Shown piece after piece: positions 7,401 to 12,771 of a DNA stretch of 15,135 nucleotides. The notes beneath the pieces were generated by a model. It had not been told where the DNA came from. It saw nothing but the letters and a program-made list of their open reading frames with translations, and did not search any database. The stretch is from CAZQGJ01 sp964592905 (GTDB taxonomy: Bacteria > Patescibacteriota > UBA1384 > CAYGGE01). The translations under genes were made by a program, and so were the position numbers. The stretch covers positions 1 through 15,135 of the forward strand of contig CAZQGJ010000016.1 of the NCBI GenBank assembly GCA_964592905.1, in the 5' to 3' direction. Each line of letters starts with the position of its first letter. Position 1 is the stretch's first letter.

Positions 7401-9311
7401 ATCGTTTTGCGGAGTGGCGCTCGGCAAAGCAGAGGCTGAGAGTGTGGGTGTAACAGCCGGCGAGGGCGAGAGTTGGGGGCTAGTCGATGGCGAGGGAGGC
7501 GGTGAGCTAGTCTGACCCAAAGTAACTTCATAAGTCGCCTTGGTCTGACAACTCTGATCCAGCGATTCGGCGGTTAGATCTAACTTTAGATCGGCGGCGG
7601 TCAACTCGGCCACCGGCACACGGCTGGCTAGCTCGAGCGTTAGGTTTTGATTGGCCAGTGTGGTCGTCGCCGGTAGTTTGATAACCAGTGGGTCGGCAAC
7701 TCCACCCGACCAGCTTAAATTGAGTTTTGAGCTGGCTAGCGCCGAAATCCGGACCGAGGTGGCTCGCGGTGTCAGATAGCGAAGCGTCAGAAATAGCTTT
7801 TGAGTCCCCTGCCCGTTGAAGCTCTGCGAGGGAGGCAACAACCAGGCCAACTGACAGTTAGCGATTGGAGGGGGAGTTGTCTGACAGCTGATCTGTTTGA
7901 TCCAACCTTGCCAGAAATTGGTTAAGCTGGCCGCATCGGACGAGTGAGTCGACCAACCAGGCAAAGCCGAGGCGGCCTCGACCATAATTCCAGGTAAATT
8001 CTGGCCAGAGCTCAGAGCTAGAGTTGCCAATCCAACCGGGGTATTCAGGCCCAAGAGCTCATTACTAGGGTTAGGCAATAAATCTGGTAAGCGAATCGGG
8101 TTGACCGGTAAGCGGCCGGCTTTGAGATGGTCGGCTATAGCCAACGACCAGCCCGGATAGCTATCGAGGCCGTCGCCGATAGCCAAAACATAGTTAGTCG
8201 TCTCGGGACGAGTCTGACGGGTCAGCTCTGATAGCGCCGTGACTAGACCGGTGCCGAGTTGATTGCCGCTACCCGGAGAGGCACGCAGTTTATCAAGCGC
8301 CACCGCCAACGCTTCGGGCTGATTAGTCAAACTGACTAAGCTTTCGCTCGTATTGGCATAGTTGACGAGGCCGATGCGCAGATTCGGCTCGCTCTGCAAA
8401 GCCTGCGGGAGCAAAGTTTTGAGCTGCGCCTTGACTGCATTCAGCTGCTTGGCCTCGAGCGAACGATCGATGACAACGATTAGATTCTGGCCCTGACAGG
8501 CGATCAACGGTCGGTTGGTCTCGGCATAACGCAGTCGCAAAACTGGCTGATAGTGGAGTTGAGGGAAGAGCGGATTAACTAGCGTTAAAAAATTCTGACA
8601 GGATAGACCGACGCTACAATCGAGCTGACAGTTGGTAGCGCCGCACTCGGCGGCCTCGCCGATCCAGAGCTGTAGGTCGCGATTCTGAGCCATGGCCTGC
8701 CGGTACTGCCCGGTGATCTCGAGCTTATAGCGGGTGGTCAGGTTCTGTCTGGGCTGTGGCTGATCGGCCAAACGAAAGGGATTGACCTGCTTTTCGGTCA
8801 GACGACTGCCCAGAGTGCGGTCAAAATCCCCGCCCAAACGGCTAAAGGGGGTTTGATTAGCGGCCTGCTGCCAAGACAGCTCGTTGGCGACTAAGCGATT
8901 AGTGACTAACGGATAGAGGCCCAAATTAAACTGACTCGGCCTCGCCCGAAACGGCGTCACCTTGGCGACACTAGGTGGTAGCGGTTGGGTCAAGAGGTTA
9001 TCGCTCGAATACAAAATCAGCTCGGCTCGCTCCAGATTAGCGACGTTCGGCAGGCGTTGACGATTATAGTTAAGAATTAGATGGCCGTTTTGCCACAACC
9101 AGACTCGCGGCGCCGCCTGATCGACTGGACCGGTCGAGCTGATATAGCGATAGAGGTCGGGTTGATCGAGAGCTACTTCTCGATAGCTGACGGCTGGCGG
9201 GTCGGCTGCCCTAGCCTTGGGCGACAGCTTGATGCCGTTCAAAGATAAAGCTAAGCCGAGTATTAAGCCGATGGCCAGCCAGAGCTGACCAAGATGACTT
9301 AATCGATTCAT
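4500..9311 (-). CDS. Giant exported vWA/DUF11-repeat protein, candidate pilus-associated adhesin
   Basis: A 1603-residue protein encoded inside the pilus operon. Residues 1-35 form a signal peptide (Arg, hydrophobic core 10-25, ARA cleavage site). A vWA domain spans about 273-400, with VVIDRSLE (279-286), Thr354 and IGDGLDS (378-384); the MIDAS DxSxS is degenerate because the last Ser is Glu286. A Pro/Ser/Thr linker lies at about 602-635. Several Ig-like segments follow, including a clear DUF11-type repeat at about 916-965 (DLAMTKAFASG... GESIDYQLTTTNLG). The C-terminal part (about 1455-1535) has strand-rich repeats DLTV/GTLIIIGGDLKITGNG like those in exported pilus-associated proteins. Paired cysteines, including C223, C228, C232 and C238, suggest disulfides outside the cell. 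No LPXTG or C-terminal membrane anchor is seen. The ATG overlaps the preceding TGA by four bases (ATGA), with GGAG 8 bases ahead. The adhesin role is inferred from vWA content, export and operon position, by analogy with PilY1. Confidence 0.8.
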   Translation of the reverse strand: MNRLSHLGQLWLAIGLILGLALSLNGIKLSPKARAADPPAVSYREVALDQPDLYRYISSTGPVDQAAPRVWLWQNGHLILNYNRQRLPNVANLERAELILYSSDNLLTQPLPPSVAKVTPFRARPSQFNLGLYPLVTNRLVANELSWQQAANQTPFSRLGGDFDRTLGSRLTEKQVNPFRLADQPQPRQNLTTRYKLEITGQYRQAMAQNRDLQLWIGEAAECGATNCQLDCSVGLSCQNFLTLVNPLFPQLHYQPVLRLRYAETNRPLIACQGQNLIVVIDRSLEAKQLNAVKAQLKTLLPQALQSEPNLRIGLVNYANTSESLVSLTNQPEALAVALDKLRASPGSGNQLGTGLVTALSELTRQTRPETTNYVLAIGDGLDSYPGWSLAIADHLKAGRLPVNPIRLPDLLPNPSNELLGLNTPVGLATLALSSGQNLPGIMVEAASALPGWSTHSSDAASLTNFWQGWIKQISCQTTPPPIANCQLAWLLPPSQSFNGQGTQKLFLTLRYLTPRATSVRISALASSKLNLSWSGGVADPLVIKLPATTTLANQNLTLELASRVPVAELTAADLKLDLTAESLDQSCQTKATYEVTLGQTSSPPPSPSTSPQLSPSPAVTPTLSASALPSATPQNDYDLELLVEPRLRQAKVGTNQDRLWLTLINLSPGRDLSNQWLNLRVNLPVELQQVTLINPQANLRLQTSASGSALLWRLRPESLPAGGTLTVALDYSFELPLISQALPWSATVRLESDQLASLDRQQSNNSLAGEYLYQTWQIKQSSSSTGELLPSGQTVSTTITVTNFSPATARLSLLAKPELADCLALVPTPNCNNFANADSLLTSQSWRQGETALKLGQFNSLSVGSGQTLTLTTEYRLGTLDFEKERYLCQRLETDQLGIPPIGSLCWLLTPVGYDLAMTKAFASGATTAQVALGESIDYQLTTTNLGQKASPNYQLVDQLIDSQGQPINDLRWLSVGENQPATATWQVERAGLAPQAKRQELVRLIVPCDYSLPNLSAGRTLRNRVGLTGLVQDLQPENNLAEQTGLTIVGGQTNLQANLELDTPQLEPNQSLKLLLKLTNQNQLLHPVTAGLHQITVKLTLEAGLEFGPLANQNLVRSGQTLSLTLPELPANGEQLIAIPVKVTADATTIRAALSAETPRVSLTNSSCGQAQASLFRSVTSQVAHLGLTKTMPSLSEADSQIEAVITLSNPESQARVAQNIFELSDPIDSNYFELQSFSCERLGFTAAGEGAVIDTNCAAAGLASSQKLGQRFQATLKTIPAGTALRFRLLLQVKALSQPVCPVAAANRATLSDLTLQLEAVAVTDIYSGSCLKGNIHTQVESANSAGLLINNNQTILDQNSILSSTGQIDCQAALGCDRLILRRDRYDLTQSTGLSYTRVLERFQSELARIITGAPKLSSSNLTRRLALTQDGLSTDCLKQDRPEGQIWQHQGDLNLDTSGDLTVYCRGTLIIIGGDLKITGNGQLRYADAQASLGVMLLPDNAGRGGNLIVDESVQGLVGSYFLPGQNQGRQEYPTSGRLELKGPGANRLVAKAVFIARQISLLRQSFALINDGRSARPDLAPPGFAYGLSLGLVDDRQ

Positions 9312-9796
9312 TGTTTTGACTCCAGAGTTGTCTGGAGATTTTCGATCAGACAGTTCAGGCCCGGCGTTTGCGACGGAGCGATCAGTTCGAGTAGAGGCTG
9401 CTCGAGTGCGGTATAAAAACGGTAACGAACGGTTGGACCGGCCAAACCGTTATAGCTAGTAGCTATTAGGGTGATGCCCGGGCGCGTCGGCGTGATGAGC
9501 TTTTGCTCACTGGGTAACAAGGTCAGGTCCTCTGCTTGAGCTTGGTCAATTGAGCGTAATTGAATCTCGGGATAGTTACGCCAGCCTAACTTGGCCTGGC
9601 GGATCGACTCCGAGCCGGAATTTAGCCATCGCCAAGCCTTGGGTTGTTGCCAAAGCCAACCAGCTAGCGACGCCGTGCTTAACGGGAGCCGACAGGCCAC
9701 GCGGCTCGGCGACCAGAACCAACCAATCGCCAAAGCCGAGAGAGCGATTAAAGCGATCAGAGCGCTAATAACAATAATGGCCCGTCTTCTGAACAT
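9308..9796 (-). CDS. Membrane-anchored hypothetical protein, first gene of the pilus operon
   Basis: A 162-residue protein with a positively charged start (MFRRR), one hydrophobic helix (about 7-29) and an external domain of about 130 residues with two cysteines (C35, C149). It lacks the Gly-Phe-Thr-x-x-Glu motif of prepilins and the actin-like motifs of PilM. I do not recognise the family. Its TGA overlaps the ATG of the giant vWA gene by four bases, so the two are translationally coupled and probably work together, for example as a membrane partner of the exported protein. Translation starts at the ATG at 9796 with no Shine-Dalgarno site; an extended -10 sits 6 bases upstream, pointing to a leaderless mRNA. 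Confidence 0.7.
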   Translation of the reverse strand: MFRRRAIIVISALIALIALSALAIGWFWSPSRVACRLPLSTASLAGWLWQQPKAWRWLNSGSESIRQAKLGWRNYPEIQLRSIDQAQAEDLTLLPSEQKLITPTRPGITLIATSYNGLAGPTVRYRFYTALEQPLLELIAPSQTPGLNCLIENLQTTLESKQ

Positions 9797-9802
9797 AGAT
9801 TC

Positions 9803-9811
9803 AGTATATCA
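9803..9811 (-). promoter_or_regulatory. Extended -10 promoter of the pilus operon, probably leaderless
   Basis: Reading the minus strand, TGATATACT fits the extended -10 pattern TGnTATAAT with one mismatch. Its last base is 6 bases before the ATG at 9796, so transcription should begin at or within a base or two of the start codon. No good -35 is seen at 16-18 bases, as expected for an extended -10. It lies immediately after a terminator. Confidence 0.6.
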
Positions 9812-9846
9812 AGGAAAAGCCGATGTTGCGGGAACAACATCGGCTT
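9811..9846 (-). terminator. Rho-independent terminator ahead of the pilus operon
   Basis: A perfect 12-base-pair inverted repeat: arms 9817-9828 and 9835-9846, loop 9829-9834 (cgggaa). On the minus strand it is followed by TTTTCCTT. It closes the transcript of the small membrane-protein gene ending at 9884 and insulates the pilus operon. Confidence 0.9.
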
Positions 9847-9883
9847 CGGTGGTGGATCCTCGAGAGAACCCTGATACAGTGCG

Positions 9884-10093
9884 TCACTCATTGACAGTTG
9901 AGCGGACGCAACGGTCGACGAGTTCACGGATCGAAGCGACACAAATCGTCGGTACGGCCGCTAAGAAGAGATAGGTCAGTAGCTCTAGCGCGCTAGAGGT
10001 TGGCCTCAGAATACAGATGGTGCTGGCGGCAACCATCCAGAAGATCAGGATGAGCAAGGTAAACCGATCGGAGTCGGTTCCGGGTGACTGCAC
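9884..10093 (-). CDS. Small two-helix membrane protein, unknown function
   Basis: The frame is open from a GTG at 10201 (105 residues), but I favour a GTG at 10093 giving 69 residues. It has AAGGGT 7 bases upstream. A TTGCTA/TATAAT promoter would start transcription near 10133, downstream of both the 10201 GTG and the ATG at 10138. The short form keeps both hydrophobic helices (about 11-28 and 35-54) and the polar C-terminus. The family is unrecognised. A strong terminator follows the stop by about 40 bases. Whether it is translated is likely but not certain, because the coding signal is short. Confidence 0.5.
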   Translation of the reverse strand: MQSPGTDSDRFTLLILIFWMVAASTICILRPTSSALELLTYLFLAAVPTICVASIRELVDRCVRSTVNE

Positions 10094-10139
10094 GACATTG
10101 ACCCTTATGCCAGGAGACGCCAAGCGCGTCTTAGCCATT

Positions 10140-10167
10140 ATTATAGCGAGAGAGCCATAGATAGCAA
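10140..10167 (-). promoter_or_regulatory. Sigma70-type promoter for the small membrane protein gene
   Basis: Minus-strand -35 TTGCTA (10167-10162, 4/6 match), 16-base spacer, consensus -10 TATAAT (10145-10140). The predicted transcript start near 10133 lies inside the longest version of the downstream ORF, which argues for the shorter GTG start at 10093. Confidence 0.6.
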
Positions 10168-10179
10168 GACTACAAACAG

Positions 10180-10210
10180 TTCTCCCTAGTATCGCTGACA
10201 CTAGGGAGAA
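10180..10210 (-). terminator. Hairpin over the stop codon of the 85-residue membrane protein gene
   Basis: Perfect 11-base inverted repeat TTCTCCCTAGT / ACTAGGGAGAA (10180-10190 and 10200-10210) with a 9-base loop. It covers the TAG at 10201-10203. The downstream tract on the minus strand (CTGTTTGT) is only modestly U-rich, so termination may be partial, or the stem may be an mRNA-end stabiliser. Confidence 0.6.
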
Positions 10211-10458
10211 TCTTGGTCTCTCAAGCTGATTAGCTCGAGATAAACCCAGAGAGCTAGATGGCCGATCAGCGCTGGCACGCCACTAATCACTGTCGATAAG
10301 CAGAGCGCAAACGTTCGAGGTAGTTCCAGTTCTGGTGCGACCCAGAAGTAAACTACCAACCAGGCGACGGCATAGATGATGATAGTCCAACTATGCCGTG
10401 TAATGACGCGATGCGGGTCTTGGTCTTTGTTTTGAGTTGACATGGTTGGCTTCGACAC
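10201..10458 (-). CDS. Small two-helix membrane protein, unknown function
   Basis: 85 residues from a GTG at 10458, or 80 from the ATG at 10443; neither has a clear ribosome site. The polar, charged N-terminus (about 20 residues) is followed by two hydrophobic segments (about 24-41 and 49-76) and a short acidic tail (RDQDSP). The family is not recognised. It sits between the terminator after the SDR gene and a perfect hairpin over its own stop, so it looks like a single-gene transcript. A possible -10 (TATATC near 10473-10478) overlaps the tail of the preceding terminator region but is weak. Confidence 0.5.
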   Translation of the reverse strand: MSKPTMSTQNKDQDPHRVITRHSWTIIIYAVAWLVVYFWVAPELELPRTFALCLSTVISGVPALIGHLALWVYLELISLRDQDSP

Positions 10459-10493
10459 AGACCGACTAAGTCAGATATACACGATTGAAACAC

Positions 10494-10536
10494 AAAAGAA
10501 AAGAAAAGACTGCCGCTACTAGGTAACGACAGTCTT
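10494..10536 (-). terminator. Rho-independent terminator after the SDR gene
   Basis: Arms 10506-10515 and 10527-10536 pair over 10 bases with one G-U, loop of 11. On the minus strand the stem is followed by TTTTCTTTTG. It begins about 15 bases after the SDR stop codon. Confidence 0.85.
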
Positions 10537-10550
10537 AAAGGTTTGGTCAC

Positions 10551-11396
10551 TCACGATCCTGAAGCTTTGCCGGCAAAGATCGATCGTTGTCCAGCTGGTG
10601 GCAAGCCGGGATAAAGCGACAGGCCACGATCAAGGACGATTGTTCGTCCATGATTTGCTTCCATAAGCGCAAGTGAGCCAAGGTAAGTACAGACGATCTC
10701 TGCAAATTCCATAGGCGTCAAGGCACGTTGCCCCACTAATGGATCCGTTAGCCGTCGCAGAGCATCAGGATCATCGAAGATTCCTCGGACCAGCCAACGA
10801 TCGTTGTTCAATCGTTTATTTTTTGGATCTAGCACACTCCCCGGAAGCAGTATGGCTAGTCGCGGATCAAGAGGACCGAGCCAGCCGCCACCCATTGCCT
10901 CACCAAGGGCATTGAGCGCCTCTTTTGCTACCCTATAGCCGGGTCCTGGAGCATGTTGTCCGGCAAGTACGTACTTCGCATCAACTGACGAGATGACGAC
11001 AACCAGCGGGTTCGTCTGATGATCCCTCCCCTTGCCTGTCGAGTAATAATCGCTGATGCCGTCCAACATGGTCACGGCTGGCATTAAATTGCCTTGCATG
11101 TTGTTCATAACATGCTTGGCTAACTTTTGGCCAGGCTGACGAGGATCCATACTTCCCGCTGCTAGCACCCACTGGGTGACATCGGGTGGTAGCGAAGAAA
11201 AGAGACAGTCAACGTCATCCTGATCATCGAGTCTTGTTAGCTCAAAGCGCAACTTATTAGCCAAGCCAGGAGGAAGATTCTCTAGCTTGCCATAGATGCA
11301 ATCGACCGCAATGACATCTAGGCCTCGTGCGAACAGGGCCTCGACGATTCTCCAGCCGATTGCTCCTCCAGCTCCGGTAACCACGGCGGTACTCAT
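10551..11396 (-). CDS. Short-chain dehydrogenase/reductase (SDR) family oxidoreductase
   Basis: NAD(P)-dependent Rossmann-fold enzyme of about 281 residues, the usual SDR length. Numbered from the ATG at 11396: the cofactor loop TGAGGAIG is at 7-14, an AAG variant of the NAG motif lies near 79-81, the catalytic Ser is in VISSVDA (about 136-137), and YRVAK supplies Tyr154 and Lys158 of the YxxxK motif. The C-terminus (IVLDRGLSLYPG) resembles the usual SDR end. Two ATGs are adjacent (11399 and 11396); an AGAGG site lies 3 and 6 bases away respectively, so the second is preferred. The substrate cannot be told from sequence. It has its own promoter-like sequence, a 5' leader hairpin and a strong terminator, so it is probably monocistronic. 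It gives no sign of belonging to the neighbouring pathways. Confidence 0.85.
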   Translation of the reverse strand: MSTAVVTGAGGAIGWRIVEALFARGLDVIAVDCIYGKLENLPPGLANKLRFELTRLDDQDDVDCLFSSLPPDVTQWVLAAGSMDPRQPGQKLAKHVMNNMQGNLMPAVTMLDGISDYYSTGKGRDHQTNPLVVVISSVDAKYVLAGQHAPGPGYRVAKEALNALGEAMGGGWLGPLDPRLAILLPGSVLDPKNKRLNNDRWLVRGIFDDPDALRRLTDPLVGQRALTPMEFAEIVCTYLGSLALMEANHGRTIVLDRGLSLYPGLPPAGQRSIFAGKASGS

Positions 11397-11414
11397 CATT
11401 CACCTCTAGCCAGG

Positions 11415-11440
11415 CTTTCAACCGAACGATTCGGCTGAAG
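11415..11440 (-). other. Hairpin in the 5' leader of the SDR gene
   Basis: Arms 11415-11426 and 11430-11440 pair as an 11-bp stem with one G-U and one bulged base around a 3-base loop (cga). On the minus strand it lies about 18 bases before the SDR start, just ahead of the ribosome site, and no U-tract follows. It could be an mRNA stabiliser or a regulatory structure. Confidence 0.45.
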
Positions 11441-11456
11441 TTAAGGTACTATTTGC

Positions 11457-11484
11457 AATATACTATTTTTTATATAAGAGGCAA
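11457..11484 (-). promoter_or_regulatory. Probable promoter of the SDR gene
   Basis: Minus-strand TTGCCT (11484-11479, 4/6) and TATATT (11462-11457, 5/6) spaced by 16 A/T-rich bases. It begins just after the stop of the HopA1-like gene and would give a leader of about 50 bases carrying the hairpin at 11415-11440. Confidence 0.45.
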
Positions 11485-11487
11485 GAG

Positions 11488-12501
11488 TTAACTAGTTTTG
11501 AGACGTCTTTTAACATAGCTCGGTAGCTGGCCAGCCAGAGTTAAACAGGTCATAGTGTCTGGATCGATGCCGCTCGCCCTCAATAACTCTTTAAAATACT
11601 GACCGGCAGTGTCAGTCAGTTCAGGCATAGTTGTTGCCTCGGGTAATTTAGCCTGAGCCAAAGCTAAAGCGTTCTCGGTTAAGGCGGCGATCAGGCCATT
11701 ATACGAAACCATATCGAATAGATGATTAGTCTGCTGTTGGCCGACCGTCTCGGTCGCTAAGAGACGCAGTAAATAGTTGAGCTCTAGCGGTTCTGGTGCG
11801 TAGGCGATACCTGGTGCCAACGCTATCCCGGTTGGTAAGCCAGGATTTGTTAGAGTCTGTTTGTGTCCTAAAAACTCATACTGAGCTAGGATCCGATCGC
11901 AATCGGCGGCCGTTCCTCGTTTTTCAGGTCGGTCATCAATATACGCTACTAAAGTATCGAAGCGTCGGGTAAGTAAACTGCTCAAGACCTTATAGCTTAC
12001 TTTATTTAAGCTAGAGGTTTGATAAAGAGCACCATACCAATCGCCGAGTAGATAATGCGGTTCACCGGCTAAGTTGGCTGAAAAATACAGGCGACTGGTG
12101 GCAACTGGTACTTTGTCGGCTCCAAAGACACGAAAAGCTGGTTGCTCTTGCCGAATATCATACGAATCGCCTGCAAACTCTACCAAACGAACTAGATTTC
12201 CTCGATAAAAATGCTCAGCATCTTCTAGGTCTGCCCGGTTGATCGGTTGAGGATTATGAATCAGGCGATCATACTCGCCGGTTCTAGACAGATTAGATAG
12301 ATTACGTAGCCAGAGCGCAAAGGCCTCTGGGCTCAGGTCTTCGTCTTGCAATAACTCGTTGATGTGCTGAGGATACGATTCTGGCAAATGATTTACGAAT
12401 TCGATATCGTCTTTTTCGACTGTCCTTAAAAGTCCCCTGCGTTGAGTGAGTGTTGCGGCCAATCTATCAAGTAGCTCATAGCTCGAAAGGGGCGAAGCCA
12501 C
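11488..12501 (-). CDS. HopA1-like domain protein (tentative), possibly the 3' part of an interrupted gene
   Basis: 337 residues from a GTG at 12501. I see a pattern like the HopA1 family (named after a Pseudomonas effector, with relatives in actinobacterial and cyanobacterial genomes, including RiPP clusters). It comprises a hydrophobic RLYFSANLAG strand (137-146), then NKVSYKVLSSLLTRRFDTLVAYID (166-189) resembling the family's N-x-x-PF-x-x-KV...R-D...Y block, then PTGIALAPGIAYAPEP (223-238). This is from memory of the family, not a search. No signal peptide or membrane helix is seen. The GTG has no clear ribosome site. The same frame remains open for 20 codons upstream (12502-12561) until the TAA that ends the preceding 55-codon ORF, so the true N-terminus may be missing or disrupted. 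Possible functions range from a lyase-like enzyme, as proposed for HopA1-like proteins in some lanthipeptide systems, to unknown. Confidence 0.55.
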   Translation of the reverse strand: MASPLSSYELLDRLAATLTQRRGLLRTVEKDDIEFVNHLPESYPQHINELLQDEDLSPEAFALWLRNLSNLSRTGEYDRLIHNPQPINRADLEDAEHFYRGNLVRLVEFAGDSYDIRQEQPAFRVFGADKVPVATSRLYFSANLAGEPHYLLGDWYGALYQTSSLNKVSYKVLSSLLTRRFDTLVAYIDDRPEKRGTAADCDRILAQYEFLGHKQTLTNPGLPTGIALAPGIAYAPEPLELNYLLRLLATETVGQQQTNHLFDMVSYNGLIAALTENALALAQAKLPEATTMPELTDTAGQYFKELLRASGIDPDTMTCLTLAGQLPSYVKRRLKTS

Positions 12502-12561
12502 TTCTACTCGATTAGCTCGGGCTAGATTCAGACGCTGCCAGAGCTCTACTTCGCTCTGCTC

Positions 12562-12729
12562 TTATGACTCGTTTTTCTCAGGCTGTGGCTGCGTCAATTG
12601 GCTTAAGGCGCCAGTAAAGACTCGCTCGCTCAAACCTAATGGAGTTCTTTCTCTCTCGATAACAGGCTGAAACTCCGGCAGTCTAACAGCTGCAGAGAGT
12701 TCAGGCAGGTGGGCAGACTCTGGATTCAT
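12562..12729 (-). CDS. 55-residue ORF in frame with the HopA1-like gene
   Basis: ATG at 12729, TAA at 12562-12564, 55 residues, Pro/Glu/Leu-rich (starts MNPESAHLPELSAAVRLPEF, ends PEKNES), without cysteine, signal peptide or membrane helix. A TAAACT box lies 6 bases before the ATG and no ribosome site is seen, so a leaderless start is possible. It lies 42 bases after the murI stop. The frame is identical to that of the 337-codon ORF downstream; only the TAA separates them. It is either the N-terminus of one longer gene interrupted by a nonsense codon, or a separate small protein coupled to the next gene. Codon choice (GAG, CTC, GTT) is ordinary for the window. It shares no recognisable family. 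Confidence 0.5.
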   Translation of the reverse strand: MNPESAHLPELSAAVRLPEFQPVIERERTPLGLSERVFTGALSQLTQPQPEKNES

Positions 12730-12771
12730 ATTTTTAGTTTAATACTCAACCACCTGCTTGAATAGCGTTTA

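Noticed and set aside
9308..9796. PilM or a prepilin
   Set aside because: There are no actin-like ATPase motifs and no prepilin peptidase site (no Gly-Phe with Glu at +5).
9757..9942. Minus-strand 61-codon ORF
   Set aside because: It runs through the terminator hairpin and promoter and overlaps two better-supported genes.
9591..9974. Plus-strand 127-codon ORF
   Set aside because: It is antisense to the first pilus-operon gene and the terminator, is rich in Arg/Thr filler, and has no start signal.
12562..12729. RiPP precursor peptide for the HopA1-like protein
   Set aside because: It has no cysteine, no leader/core layout and no kinase or other modifying enzyme nearby, so an interrupted N-terminus or separate small protein is simpler.
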